Positions 34,911 to 44,052 of a stretch of 64,000 nucleotides of DNA are shown here, in pieces. The notes beneath the pieces were generated by a model. The model did not search any database. It saw only the letters and a list, made by a program, of their open reading frames with translations, and was not told the DNA's origin. Within the stretch, counting starts at the first letter, position 1; every line of letters starts with the position of its first letter. Position numbers and translations under genes: made by a program. The stretch covers positions 1,860,001-1,924,000 of the forward strand of contig NZ_CP017659.1 in assembly GCF_015326965.1 (NCBI RefSeq), in the 5' to 3' direction. This DNA is from Paenibacillus sp. JZ16 (GTDB lineage Bacteria; Bacillota; Bacilli; Paenibacillales; Paenibacillaceae).

Positions 34911-36170
34911 CTATTGTAATTTTTGAATCCGGTCCCATTGGCTCACGATATCCGTCACGCGTACACCAAAGTTCTCATCGATGACAACGACCTCGCCCTT
35001 GGCAATCAGCTTATGATTGACAAGGATGTCTACAGGCTCACCGGCAAGCTTGTCCAGCTCGATGATCGAACCTTGCGACATTTCCAGGATATCCTTAATT
35101 TGCTTTTGAGTCCTCCCTAATTCTACGGTGACTTTAAGGGGAATGTCCATCAGTAAGTTCAGATTGTTTTCATCCACCTGGGTGTACGGCGCAGATTGCA
35201 GATTAGCAAACTGTACGGGCTGTACATTCACATTGCGATTCGGCATGCCGCCATATTGCTGCGGCTGCGCTTGGTAAGGCATCTGCGGCTGTCCATATGG
35301 CATGGATTGCGGGATCGGCCCTCCCTGTCCCTGCATTGGCTGGCCGTAGCCTTGTCCGTAGTCGTATCCTTGGCCCATATCATTGCCATTCACAGGGTTA
35401 GCCGGTGCTTGAGCAGGTTCCTGGGTACTGACAGGTGCTTCCACCGCCGGCGCGGCTTCCTGCTTCGCAGGCTGAGGCTCTTCCGTTCCGTTGATAAGCA
35501 TGTGAACCATATCCTTGGAAAAATGAACGGGAAGCAGCTGCATAATGGTTGAATCAATAAGGTCACCGATAATTAATCGGAATGAAATCTTAATCAGTGT
35601 TTCATCCGGCGGAAGGTTGTTAACCCCTTCACCTTTTGCCATGTTCAGAATGTCAATGCCTGGCGGCGATATATTGACAAACCGGTTAAAAATCGTCGAC
35701 ATGCTCGTTGCGGAAGAGCCCATCATCTGGTTCATCGCTTCCTGAACGGCACTGATATGAATCTCGTTCAGTTCCTCTTCCACGGGGTTGCCTTCCCCGC
35801 CTAACATCAGATCAGCAATGACCTGAGCATCGCGTGTTTTAATGACTAGAGAGTTAATTCCTTCAAAACCATCTACATAAGTAACATGTACCGCTACATG
35901 CGGCTTCGGAAATTCTTCCTCAAACTCGCTTCGCTTAATGATCGACACTTTGGGTGTTGTGATATCCACTTTTTTGCCCAGCAAGGTAGACAGGGCGGTT
36001 GCAGCACTGCCAAAGGTAATGTTACCAATCTCGCCGAGCGCGTCCTGCTCTAAAGGTGTTAATACATCATCGACAGTCGCCGCCGAAGGAATTGATGCTG
36101 GTGATGCCATTTCCGACTGTTTTAACAAAGCGTCGATTTCTTCCTGGGATAAATAGTCTTTACTCGTCAA
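34911..36170 (-). CDS. fliY: Flagellar switch protein and CheY-P phosphatase FliY
   Basis: FliY is the C-ring protein of Bacillus-type flagella that also hydrolyses CheY-P. I start at the TTG at 36170 (MTSKDYLSQEEIDALLKQ), with AAGGAG upstream, overlapping fliM by 11 bases; product about 419 residues. Order: N-terminal CheY-binding peptide like that of FliM; CheC-like phosphatase domain with EIGNITFGSAATAL and AVQEAMNQMMGSS; a linker rich in Gln, Gly, Pro and Tyr (about 255-325); and a C-terminal FliN/SpoA domain (LLMDIPLKVTVELGRTQK). The low-complexity linker is longer than in B. subtilis FliY (378 residues). Confidence 0.95.
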   Translation of the reverse strand: MTSKDYLSQEEIDALLKQSEMASPASIPSAATVDDVLTPLEQDALGEIGNITFGSAATALSTLLGKKVDITTPKVSIIKRSEFEEEFPKPHVAVHVTYVDGFEGINSLVIKTRDAQVIADLMLGGEGNPVEEELNEIHISAVQEAMNQMMGSSATSMSTIFNRFVNISPPGIDILNMAKGEGVNNLPPDETLIKISFRLIIGDLIDSTIMQLLPVHFSKDMVHMLINGTEEPQPAKQEAAPAVEAPVSTQEPAQAPANPVNGNDMGQGYDYGQGYGQPMQGQGGPIPQSMPYGQPQMPYQAQPQQYGGMPNRNVNVQPVQFANLQSAPYTQVDENNLNLLMDIPLKVTVELGRTQKQIKDILEMSQGSIIELDKLAGEPVDILVNHKLIAKGEVVVIDENFGVRVTDIVSQWDRIQKLQ

Positions 36171-37158
36171 ATTCTTCAGCTCCTTCGATGACAATTTCAT
36201 CGATTTGTACAGCAACCCGGTCTTTTATCGTTCCGGGACTGCCAATAAACTTTAATCTGTCCCCAACCTTAATGGAAAGTCCATCATGCATCGGCTTGTT
36301 TAATGAGATGACGTCGCCGACGCTCAGTCCTAAAAATTCGGACACGGTGAGCTGTGAAACGCCCAGCTCGGCAACAATCGGAAGCTTGGCCTTACTTACA
36401 CGCTGCTTAAGAGCATCTACTTCCTCTGGAACACTCGCTTTTTTCTCCGAGATAAACCATTGATGCGCCGATAGCTTGGACATGATCGGTTCCAGCACCA
36501 CGTGCGGGATACACAGATTAATCATCCCCGTGGTATCGCCGATTTTGGTGCTAAGGGAAATTAGCGCAATGGTTTCGTTTGGAGAAACAATCTGCATAAA
36601 TTGCGGATTCGTTTCCAATGCTTCAAGCCGCGGTGAGATGTCCAGCACCGTTTTCCATGCTTCCTGCAGACTGTCGAATGCCCGGCTGAAAATGCGTTCC
36701 ATGATGATCGTCTCGATTTCGGTCATCGAGCTGATGGAAGTAGGAGCAATGCCTGTTCCTCCCAGCAAACGGTCCAGCATCGCGTAAGCAATGTTTGGAT
36801 GGACCTCGAGCACCATGCGCCCGACAAGCGGTTCCGCCTCGAATATATTGAGAACTGTCATTTTGGGTATGGAGCGAATAAATTCATCATATGGAAGCTG
36901 TTCAACCTGCACCACGTTAATTTGCACAAAAGTGCGTAATTGCGCTGAGAAATATGTGGTCAAATATCGTGCAAAGTTCTCGTGAATGCGGGTTAAGCTC
37001 CGAATATGATCCTTGGAAAACCGGAGTGCCCTCTTAAAATCATAAGAACGAATTTTCTTTTGCGTTTCCTCTTTTTTCAGTTCTTCAGCATCCATTTCCC
37101 CTGAAGAGAGAGCGGCCAATAAGGCGTCGATCTCATTCTGCGATAAAACATCAACCAT
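36160..37158 (-). CDS. fliM: Flagellar motor switch protein FliM
   Basis: FliM is the C-ring middle protein that binds CheY-P and FliG. The 332-residue product begins with the CheY-binding segment VDVLSQNEIDALLAAL. The middle domain has RFSKDHIRSLTRIHENFARY and MLDRLLGGTGIAP, and the C-terminal SpoA domain has LPIVAELGVSQLTVSEFLGL. Length is normal. It overlaps fliY by 11 bases and follows fliL. Confidence 0.96.
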   Translation of the reverse strand: MVDVLSQNEIDALLAALSSGEMDAEELKKEETQKKIRSYDFKRALRFSKDHIRSLTRIHENFARYLTTYFSAQLRTFVQINVVQVEQLPYDEFIRSIPKMTVLNIFEAEPLVGRMVLEVHPNIAYAMLDRLLGGTGIAPTSISSMTEIETIIMERIFSRAFDSLQEAWKTVLDISPRLEALETNPQFMQIVSPNETIALISLSTKIGDTTGMINLCIPHVVLEPIMSKLSAHQWFISEKKASVPEEVDALKQRVSKAKLPIVAELGVSQLTVSEFLGLSVGDVISLNKPMHDGLSIKVGDRLKFIGSPGTIKDRVAVQIDEIVIEGAEEFDE

Positions 37159-37193
37159 CTACTCACCCCCTTACAGGTCGTCCGACGAACAGT

Positions 37194-37658
37194 CTAGATT
37201 TCAGTGACGATAACATCTGTCATTTCAATTTGAATTAAACGTCCAGACGTTAACGACTTATTAACCAGATTCACCAGCTTAGCGTTAAATTGTTCGCGCC
37301 CCTTCGAATCATTCAGTAATTCGGGCTTCGTATCGGCCAACGTCTTGATAATAATCGGTTTAATCTTGATATTCTTGATTTTTTCGAATTCTTCCTTTGC
37401 TTTTTTGTCATTCAGCTGAAAAGCAAAGGACATCTGGGCGATATAGTTTGGTTCGGCTAAATTCGTCTTGATCCCGGCGATTTCCGATGTCATCGCCACG
37501 ATCTCATCGGCAGAAAACTTAGGTAAAGCCGCTGCATTGGCTGAAGCCTGACTTTTACCGTTATCGCCAAGCAATTTATCCGACAATAGGAAGATCGCCA
37601 GAACAATCAGCGTAATGGATAACAGGATCGTAATTAACCAGGGGAGCATCTTTTTCAT
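37194..37658 (-). CDS. fliL: Flagellar basal body protein FliL
   Basis: FliL surrounds the stator and supports motor torque. The 154-residue product has one N-terminal membrane helix (about 6-27) and an extracytoplasmic domain (YIAQMSFAFQLNDKKAKEEF, IIIKTLADTKPELLND, QIEMTDVIVTEI) with the FliL stomatin-like pattern. Its start overlaps the swrD stop by 4 bases. It lies between swrD and fliM, as in B. subtilis. Confidence 0.93.
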   Translation of the reverse strand: MKKMLPWLITILLSITLIVLAIFLLSDKLLGDNGKSQASANAAALPKFSADEIVAMTSEIAGIKTNLAEPNYIAQMSFAFQLNDKKAKEEFEKIKNIKIKPIIIKTLADTKPELLNDSKGREQFNAKLVNLVNKSLTSGRLIQIEMTDVIVTEI

Positions 37659-37879
37659 GAAGGTTCCTCCAATTGCTGCACTTTAATGGTAGCTTGATGA
37701 ATGCCTACCTCGTGATGATACGCCTTAACGGAAGCGATGATTTCATTTGCACTTTCAAGCACAATCATGCGTTTTCCATTGATCAAAGTAATGTAGGTGT
37801 CAGGAGTCTCCTCAACCATTTCTATCAACAGCGCGTTAAGCCACAACTGCGAACCATTTAACCTCGTTACCGATATCAT
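37655..37879 (-). CDS. swrD: SwrD/FlbD-family flagellar protein
   Basis: The 74-residue protein matches the FlbD family seen in flagellar operons (MISVTRLNGSQLWLNALLIE, MVEETPDTYITLINGKRMIV). In B. subtilis the equivalent gene between flgE and fliL is swrD (ylzI), which supports flagellar power for swarming. Position here is identical, so I use that name; molecular function is unknown. Confidence 0.9.
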   Translation of the reverse strand: MISVTRLNGSQLWLNALLIEMVEETPDTYITLINGKRMIVLESANEIIASVKAYHHEVGIHQATIKVQQLEEPS

Positions 37880-37930
37880 GGACAGCCTCCTTGTTTAATC
37901 AGGGAGGGGATTGCCCCTCCCTATCCATCC

Positions 37931-38755
37931 TTATCGTTTCAGATTGACAACTTCTTGAAGCACTTCGTCCGAAGTCGTGATGATCCGGGAGTTGGCTTGG
38001 AAGCCGCGCTGAGCAACGATCATTTCCGAAAATTCACCTGTCAAGTCAACGTTGGACATTTCGAGCTGTCCTGAAATGATAGCGCCAGTTCCTTCTTCGG
38101 CGTTATTAGCTTCGAACATGACAGCATCCAGATCGCCATCAGGAACCGCATTAAGAGTCACACGATACATATTGCCGCCGATTTTCTCCAGACCTTCCGG
38201 ATTCGGAATTTTCGCAACGCCGATGATGGCTCCCTCTTCCGTTGATCCGTCACTCATCTTCTGAATGATGGCGCCATTCTGTGCAATCGTAAATGCCGTT
38301 ACATCTTCCTCCAGCTGGATAGGTTCACCAGTTGCATCAAGAACGAGCATCCCATCTGAAGTTACCAGGTTACGCGCTACGTCTATATGGAAGTCTCCAG
38401 CTCGGGTCAAGAAAGGCACATCTTGATCCTCGCTAAGCTTCACCATAAAGAATCCGTCCCCATCTATTCTCAGATCCGTCGGATAGTTAGTTATCATTGC
38501 ACTGCCTGGCGTATGCAGCGTATCGATGGAACCGATCGATACACCAAGACCGACCTGCTTCGCGTTTACACCACCGGATGGATCGTCGGTTCCCGGGGTA
38601 ACACCGGACATCGTTTGACTTAGTACGTCTTTAAACATCACACGTCCCGCTTTAAACCCAACTGTGTTTACGTTGGCAATGTTATTACCAATGACATCAA
38701 GCTTGGTTTGGAAACCTCTCATTCCGGAAATACCGGAATACATGGATCTTAACAT
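37931..38755 (-). CDS. flgE: Flagellar hook protein (FlgE of B. subtilis type; FlgG-like)
   Basis: The 274-residue protein has the N-terminal flagellar rod/hook motif SGISGMRGFQTKLDVIGNNI and ANVNTVGFKAGRVMFKD. The middle D1-type domain has LRIDGDGFFMVK and LTRAGDFHID. The C-terminal motif is LEMSNVDLTGEFSEMIVAQR and GFQANSRIITTSDEVLQE. In B. subtilis the gene at this position (between flgD and swrD) encodes the hook protein FlgE, long mis-named FlgG; the length also agrees (264). A rod protein of FlgG type is the alternative by sequence alone. Confidence 0.9.
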   Translation of the reverse strand: MLRSMYSGISGMRGFQTKLDVIGNNIANVNTVGFKAGRVMFKDVLSQTMSGVTPGTDDPSGGVNAKQVGLGVSIGSIDTLHTPGSAMITNYPTDLRIDGDGFFMVKLSEDQDVPFLTRAGDFHIDVARNLVTSDGMLVLDATGEPIQLEEDVTAFTIAQNGAIIQKMSDGSTEEGAIIGVAKIPNPEGLEKIGGNMYRVTLNAVPDGDLDAVMFEANNAEEGTGAIISGQLEMSNVDLTGEFSEMIVAQRGFQANSRIITTSDEVLQEVVNLKR

Positions 38756-38829
38756 CGATTTTCCTCCTTCAGTTATGGACCGCTTCTGTCGATCAGCGGC
38801 CGCCTGGCTTCCTCGCGGGCCAGCCAGAT

Positions 38830-39216
38830 TTATGAAATAATTACTGCACTATCTATTTGCGTAAATACGTTATCCTTCATCGCGTTGCCATCCATTGCAG
38901 TGACTACGGTCCGATTCGGAATATTCACGATGAGAGCCATATCCTTCATCAGAATGAGTGACTCCTTGCTCCCCTTCGCCGCAGCTTTATCCACCGCGCT
39001 CTGGATCTGCGCAAGCTGATCACCCTTTAATTCAATGCCGCGCTGCTGAAGTCTCTTTGCCGCATGATTGCTAATTTTAAGCAGATTCTCATTTAAAAGT
39101 TCCTGAAACGTCCCGGCTGGCGGGTTAGCTTGAGCTTGCGTTTTACGCTCATTATGAAGTGCCGCGGGATGTATTTTTCCAGGGTATAAATGCCCTATGA
39201 TCATGCGGTCACTCAT
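38830..39216 (-). CDS. Flagellar operon protein, TIGR02530 type
   Basis: The 128-residue protein fits a family found only in flagellar operons of Gram-positive and some other bacteria. The core is ISNHAAKRLQQRGIELKGDQ and LILMKDMALIVNIPNRTVVT. No membrane helix is seen. It starts inside the flgD stop codon (ATGA overlap) and is followed by flgE, so it may act in hook assembly; that is inference from position only. Confidence 0.85.
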   Translation of the reverse strand: MSDRMIIGHLYPGKIHPAALHNERKTQAQANPPAGTFQELLNENLLKISNHAAKRLQQRGIELKGDQLAQIQSAVDKAAAKGSKESLILMKDMALIVNIPNRTVVTAMDGNAMKDNVFTQIDSAVIIS

Positions 39217-39896
39217 GGCGCTACTCCCCCAGGCTCTTCTCCCCCTTGTCCAGGATCTACGGCCTCAGGAGCTGACGGCTCGGGATTGCCTGTTTCGGGT
39301 ACGGAAGGATCGGGATTTGTTATTTCAGGTTCTGTCGGACCTGGACTGCTCGCGTCAGGTACGGAAGGACCCGGATTCGTTGTGTCAGGATCAATCGGAC
39401 CTCGATTATTTGTATCAGGTACTGCAGGACCAGAAATCAACGCTTCTGGATCATTCTCGGTTACGGCGTTCTCGATTTTCACGATCTGGTCAAGCGATAC
39501 TTCACTGTCGCCGACTTTGGCATAATGTACGCCTTCACGAACAATGATGGAATCTACGATACCGCTCTTCATGACGGAATCCGAACCATCCTCGGGCTTG
39601 AACATCCAGCTGATCTGTTTACCGATCAAACTTGAAGCAGCACCCAAAGACTGACTCATTGCCGTTAATTGAGTATTGATATTCATTAACTGCTCCAGGG
39701 AAGTAAACTGGGCCATTTGGGCAATAAATTCCCGGTCCTGCATTGGCTGAAGCGGATCCTGATGCCTTAATTGCGTAATCAGGATGCTCAAGAACTGATC
39801 CTTTCCAAGCTCCTGGCCATTCCCGCTTTTACTGCTGACATTCCCTTTAGCATAATTGGGCCACATATTATTCGTAGACACCGGATTTGTTGCCAT
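39213..39896 (-). CDS. flgD: Flagellar hook assembly (capping) protein FlgD with repeat tail
   Basis: FlgD caps the growing hook. The 227-residue protein has the N-terminal FlgD motif (LGKDQFLSILITQLRHQDPL, REFIAQMAQFTSLEQLMNIN) and a small central domain (ISWMFKPEDGSDSVMKSGIV). From residue 154 to 213 it carries six 10-residue Pro/Asp-rich repeats, then an EEPGGVAP end. Such a tail is not part of the family core. GGAGGTGAG precedes the ATG. It lies between fliK and the small flagellar operon gene. Confidence 0.93.
   Translation of the reverse strand: MATNPVSTNNMWPNYAKGNVSSKSGNGQELGKDQFLSILITQLRHQDPLQPMQDREFIAQMAQFTSLEQLMNINTQLTAMSQSLGAASSLIGKQISWMFKPEDGSDSVMKSGIVDSIIVREGVHYAKVGDSEVSLDQIVKIENAVTENDPEALISGPAVPDTNNRGPIDPDTTNPGPSVPDASSPGPTEPEITNPDPSVPETGNPEPSAPEAVDPGQGGEEPGGVAP
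39258..39437 (-). repeat. Six 30-bp tandem repeats in flgD
   Basis: The region encodes six in-frame units of 10 residues, such as RGPIDPDTTN, PGPSVPDASS and PGPTEPEITN. The period is 30 bases and the units diverge at DNA level. It forms the C-terminal tail of FlgD. Confidence 0.9.
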
Positions 39897-39916
39897 CCAA
39901 GCTCACCTCCTCACTG

Positions 39917-41260
39917 TTAGGCTTTAGCGGTAAATGTTCCTGCTTGTACCCGTTCATCGTCGGCTTGGTGCTCGGCAATCCAATCGTTTAGTTCTTCTGT
40001 CAGATTTGCTGCCAGCACGGCATCATCGGATGGTCTGTCCTTCTCCTTCGAGCGATGCTGTGACTGCTGCTGGCCTGATCCAGGCTGACGGCCGTCTTGA
40101 TAAAGATTCGCATTGGAAGGCTGGCTGCTCTGTGTAACTTCAATTTTCTCGATCTGCAGTCCTTGTGCAATCAATGCGCTGCGAAGCTGTGCCATTTGCT
40201 GGTCAATCAGCTCTTTAGCATCTGTCGACCGCGTCATGAACTGGGCGATTAATTGGCCATTCTGCATCGTAAGTTTGATATCTACTTGACCCAGATGTTC
40301 CGGATTCAAGGAGATTCTCGCTTCCGTAAAACCGGTTTGTTTCACGATTTCAAGCTTATTAATAATGAAAGAAGTCATTTCGCTTGAGAAATTCTCAACA
40401 GGTACCGGCGGAGCTGCAGGTTTTACTGCAACTTGCGTTCCTGAACGCAGGGCTAGTTGTCCGGCCGTGACCGTTCCTTGCTCCAACAGCGAAACTCCTT
40501 CATTCATCATGAACTCAGATGCTGTACCCTCTACTTGAGTGCTCGTCGTCAGCGATGACCACTTGGCATTCGCCTGTCCCGTTGTTTGAGATGAAGCCGA
40601 CTGTCCTGAAGTATTCGTGGATACAGTAGGCTGAGCGGCATCCGGCTGTTTTTGAGCAAGGATATGATCAAAGCTGCCGCTTGCTTTAGTCTCGCCAGTC
40701 CCAGTTCCTTGACCAAGCAAACCATGGAATGATTGGACAAGCTGTTTTACAGCAGCTTCGGTATTTAGATCCACCTGACCAGATTTGGAAAGCATCGATG
40801 CCAGCTGACTGATCGTATCCTGTACCGCGAATCGAATGGTCTCCGGTCTGGAAGCCAATGGAGACATCTCATTCCCACCCGCGTTCTCTTGTGCCTGGGA
40901 AGCAGCTCCGCTCAGCATAACATTCGCTTGCGTGAGCCAGTTCTGCAGCTCTTGCAATAGGGATGGATCCTCCATCAATGCCTGGTCCATGGTGTCCAGC
41001 TCCTGCAGCAAACCTTGAAGCAATTCCATCAAGCCTTCAATCGATGCATCGGTTTCCGAAGAATACTGCGTTAGCAAGGATTCCAGCTTGGCAGCGACTT
41101 CCGTCGATGTTGTTGAAGCGCTGTTCCCGCTGCTATTCATCTGGTAAGCCAGTGTCGCATCAAAGGAAACACCCGCTGTCGACTGACCCGCCGCGCTTGC
41201 CTTTCCGCTTCCCGAGGGACTGCTTACGGATGAAGACATATTTTGTACCGTTATTGTCAT
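39917..41260 (-). CDS. fliK: Flagellar hook-length control protein FliK
   Basis: FliK is secreted and measures hook length, then triggers the FlhB specificity switch. The 447-residue protein has a long, Ser/Thr/Gln-rich, low-complexity N-terminal part (1-300). The conserved C-terminal FLK domain contains EARISLNPEHLGQVDIKLTM and ELIDQQMAQLRSALIAQGLQ (about 315-390). A Gln/Arg/Asp-rich tail follows. Variable length is normal in this family. It lies between ylxF and flgD. Confidence 0.92.
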   Translation of the reverse strand: MTITVQNMSSSVSSPSGSGKASAAGQSTAGVSFDATLAYQMNSSGNSASTTSTEVAAKLESLLTQYSSETDASIEGLMELLQGLLQELDTMDQALMEDPSLLQELQNWLTQANVMLSGAASQAQENAGGNEMSPLASRPETIRFAVQDTISQLASMLSKSGQVDLNTEAAVKQLVQSFHGLLGQGTGTGETKASGSFDHILAQKQPDAAQPTVSTNTSGQSASSQTTGQANAKWSSLTTSTQVEGTASEFMMNEGVSLLEQGTVTAGQLALRSGTQVAVKPAAPPVPVENFSSEMTSFIINKLEIVKQTGFTEARISLNPEHLGQVDIKLTMQNGQLIAQFMTRSTDAKELIDQQMAQLRSALIAQGLQIEKIEVTQSSQPSNANLYQDGRQPGSGQQQSQHRSKEKDRPSDDAVLAANLTEELNDWIAEHQADDERVQAGTFTAKA

Positions 41261-41307
41261 CGTCTTATTTCACCTCCCTTCCTGGGGATGGAGATTCATT
41301 TCAGAGC

Positions 41308-42234
41308 TTATTTAGAGCCCATCAGGCGATTCAATATCTTTGCTGCCAGCTCCGCATCTTTCGAGGACATCGCATTTAAAATCCGTGAACGCGTTGCATC
41401 ATCCACAGTATTTAGAATGGTCATGGTCTTAGCAGGGCTGATCTTATACGTTTGCATCAGCAGTTCGGCAGCGTTGGCGGGTGTCATTCCGGCAAAGGTC
41501 TGATTCAACTGGTTTTTATCCAGATTGTCGGATGTCTTCTTCTGGGCCGCCTCTGTATCATTCTTCTTGAGCCTGGATTGCAGTGCCGCGATGGCCATAT
41601 CTTCAGAAGTCTCGGCATCTTTAAGCATCATGGTTGCATCCGCGGCCGTTTTGGGATCCATTTTTTGCAGAATGGCAACCCGATTGCTGCTCTTCATCTG
41701 ACTAAGCATAAGCACCATTTCTTCCAGCGTAAGGTTTTGCATGATCGGTGCCGCTTTGCTTGGACTCATGTCGGCGTAGAGCTTGGACAGTTCGCGAATT
41801 TGCTTGGTATACGCGTCTTCCTCTTCGGTCTCACCGCTTGTCGATGTACTCTGCATCGAATCAATTTGGGTTTCCAGCTCTTTCACCTTGTTTTCCTGCG
41901 CTGTTTTTTGCTCCGTTACTTCATTTAATGTTTCTTCGCGTTCGGCAAGCTGCTTCTTAAGTTCAACAATCGTTGCTTCCGCGCTTTCTTCCTGCTGCTT
42001 CGCTTCTTTGAGTTTCTGTTCTTCCGGGGTCAGCACCGGATCCGGGACCCAGTTCTTGACGACCGGAATTTTATTGGCTACATCGATTAGTCCATCCCGC
42101 ACATCGGCTCTAAAAAATACGGCAAGCGCCCCGAGCAGTACAATCGTGAATATAGCAGGTACCAAAATCAACAGTATCCGTTCAAATCCTCCGCCTGATT
42201 CTTCCTTATCAAGCGGCATGTCTTTTCGTGCCAC
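41308..42234 (-). CDS. ylxF: YlxF/MotE-like membrane protein with MgtE-N type domain
   Basis: I start at the GTG at 42234 (VARKDMPLDKEESGGG; GGAGG 7 bases upstream), giving about 308 residues. There is one membrane helix (about 20-42), a long coiled coil (about 75-125) and a C-terminal region. That region carries helical repeats of the MgtE N-terminal kind (LYADMSPSKAAPIMQNLTLE, RVAILQKMDPKTAADATMML, FAGMTPANAAELLMQTYKIS). In B. subtilis ylxF has the same place between fliJ and fliK. MotE proteins of this fold act as chaperones of stator or basal body parts; function here is inferred. Confidence 0.85.
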   Translation of the reverse strand: MARKDMPLDKEESGGGFERILLILVPAIFTIVLLGALAVFFRADVRDGLIDVANKIPVVKNWVPDPVLTPEEQKLKEAKQQEESAEATIVELKKQLAEREETLNEVTEQKTAQENKVKELETQIDSMQSTSTSGETEEEDAYTKQIRELSKLYADMSPSKAAPIMQNLTLEEMVLMLSQMKSSNRVAILQKMDPKTAADATMMLKDAETSEDMAIAALQSRLKKNDTEAAQKKTSDNLDKNQLNQTFAGMTPANAAELLMQTYKISPAKTMTILNTVDDATRSRILNAMSSKDAELAAKILNRLMGSK

Positions 42235-42279
42235 TCTCATTCCTCCTTCGCGGTCATAACCCTTCGGTGTTTGCAAACC

Positions 42280-42723
42280 TTATCGGGCTTTGATCGCAAA
42301 ACGTACCGTCGCCATTTCGTCCAGCTCGTTTTGTTCCCGAAGGAGACTTTCATGCCGGAACTTTTCTTGGGATTTATCTCTTGCTTTCAGCCACACTTTT
42401 TCGTCTAGCATTTTGTCGGACAATACCTTCTGTTTCTTGGTTACATTGACATGAGCGATCCGTATGTCATCCCGCTTACGCTCAATGCATTCTTCCAAGT
42501 GCTCTGCGTATACCTGAATGTTTCGGATCTCAGCGACCGGCACGCACCGTGATGCAGCCTCCTGCTGAGCGTGATACATTTGATCCCGCATCTCATACAG
42601 CTCATTCAGACTTTTCTCTTCCGCCTGCAGCTTCCCGATGGCGCTTGACAGCATCCATTCGGCTTGCGTTTTCTCGTTGCTTTTCAGGTCTACGATTTTC
42701 TGGAATGCATAATGAAATTTCAT
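42280..42723 (-). CDS. fliJ: Flagellar export chaperone FliJ
   Basis: FliJ is the coiled-coil stalk of the export ATPase and an escort protein. The 147-residue product is almost entirely helical and charged (MKFHYAFQKIVDLKSNEKTQ, QVYAEHLEECIERKRDDIRI). Sequence conservation in the family is low, so identity rests on size, coiled coil and the place directly after fliI. Confidence 0.92.
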   Translation of the reverse strand: MKFHYAFQKIVDLKSNEKTQAEWMLSSAIGKLQAEEKSLNELYEMRDQMYHAQQEAASRCVPVAEIRNIQVYAEHLEECIERKRDDIRIAHVNVTKKQKVLSDKMLDEKVWLKARDKSQEKFRHESLLREQNELDEMATVRFAIKAR

Positions 42724-42732
42724 TCTTCAAAG

Positions 42733-44052
42733 TCATCTCCTTGAAAACTCGGAAATCAAACGTTCCTGAACCTCATTCAATGTTGTCTTTTCATTCACTT
42801 TTTGCTTCGTGAAATCCCATATTCGCCCGATATATTCGATCGATTCATCGATATCGGCATTCGAGCCCTGTTGATACGCCCCGATATTGATCAAATCCTC
42901 CGAGTCCTTATATATCGCCATCAGTCGCTTTACGTTCTCGGAAGCATCGATTTGTTCTTCTGGAGATATATCTTTCATCACCCGGCTTATGCTAGCCAGC
43001 ACATCAATGGCCGGAAAATGCCCTTTATTTGCGATATTCCGGTTTAGAACGATGTGACCATCAAGTATGCCTCTAACCGCATCCGCGATCGGTTCGTTCA
43101 TATCATCACCATCTACCAACACCGTATAAAAGGCTGTAATCGAGCCCGTTGGCCCTGTGCCTGCTCGTTCCAGAAGCTTCGGCAGACTGGCAAATACAGA
43201 CGGAGTATAACCGCGCATGGCCGGCGGCTCTCCTACGGCTAGTCCTACTTCTCGCTGTGCCATCGCATAGCGGGTAACGGAATCCATCATCAGCATCACA
43301 TTCAGGCCGCGATCCCTGAAATACTCGGCGATCGTTGTAGCGATCAAGGCCCCTTTAATGCGGATGAGTGCCGGTTGATCCGAGGTCGCAACAATTACGA
43401 CGGACCGTTTTAACCCTTCGGGACCCAAATCCCGTTCTATGAAATCCAGCACTTCGCGTCCACGTTCCCCGATCAAAGCTATGACATTGACATCGGCAGA
43501 AGTGTTTCTCGCGATCATTCCCATCAGGGTACTCTTCCCGACACCGGATCCGGCGAATATACCGACCCGCTGGCCTTTGCCGATGGAGAGCAATCCGTCA
43601 ATCGCGCGGACGCCGATGCTGATCGGCTCCTGAACCCTCGGCCTATTAAGCGGGTTCTGTGGAACGTTATGGGTTGAATAGTGCGGCATGCGCGCCGGAA
43701 TGATAGATCCGTCCAGCGGTTGTCCCAATCCGTCGAGCACTTTGCCAAGCAGTTCCGAACCCACTTGCACGCTCAGTGGTTTGCCGGTACCGACTACATC
43801 ACAGCCAGGACCAATGGAGTGAAGCTCGCCGAGAGGCATCAGCAACACCTTATTGTCTCTGAAACCCACGACCTCCGCCTTGAGCGGCTTGGTTTGCTTC
43901 GTGGGATAGATATAACAAACATCGCCGATGCTTGCATCCGGCCCTTCGGACTCCACCATCAGTCCGATTACCTGTGTAACTTTACCATTGATGCGAACGG
44001 GGTCCAGATGCTTCAGATGATCCATGTACCGCGCGCTATTCAGCTTCTTCAT
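42733..44052 (-). CDS. fliI: Flagellar export ATPase FliI
   Basis: FliI is the hexameric F1-like ATPase of the flagellar export apparatus. The product is 439 residues from the ATG at 44052 (MKKLNSARYMDHLKHLDPVR; GGAG upstream). Walker A is GIFAGSGVGKSTLMGMIARN (near 169), Walker B region VMLMMDSVTRYAMAQREVGL, and the family signature PSVFASLPKLLERAGTGPTG follows. The open frame reaches 44136 but that lies within fliH. It overlaps fliH by 17 bases. Confidence 0.97.
   Translation of the reverse strand: MKKLNSARYMDHLKHLDPVRINGKVTQVIGLMVESEGPDASIGDVCYIYPTKQTKPLKAEVVGFRDNKVLLMPLGELHSIGPGCDVVGTGKPLSVQVGSELLGKVLDGLGQPLDGSIIPARMPHYSTHNVPQNPLNRPRVQEPISIGVRAIDGLLSIGKGQRVGIFAGSGVGKSTLMGMIARNTSADVNVIALIGERGREVLDFIERDLGPEGLKRSVVIVATSDQPALIRIKGALIATTIAEYFRDRGLNVMLMMDSVTRYAMAQREVGLAVGEPPAMRGYTPSVFASLPKLLERAGTGPTGSITAFYTVLVDGDDMNEPIADAVRGILDGHIVLNRNIANKGHFPAIDVLASISRVMKDISPEEQIDASENVKRLMAIYKDSEDLINIGAYQQGSNADIDESIEYIGRIWDFTKQKVNEKTTLNEVQERLISEFSRR

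Noticed and set aside
39190..39525. Repeat array on the plus strand that could suggest CRISPR or a surface-protein gene
   Set aside because: The 30-bp repeats have no spacers and are in frame in flgD on the minus strand; the plus-strand frame is their mirror image.
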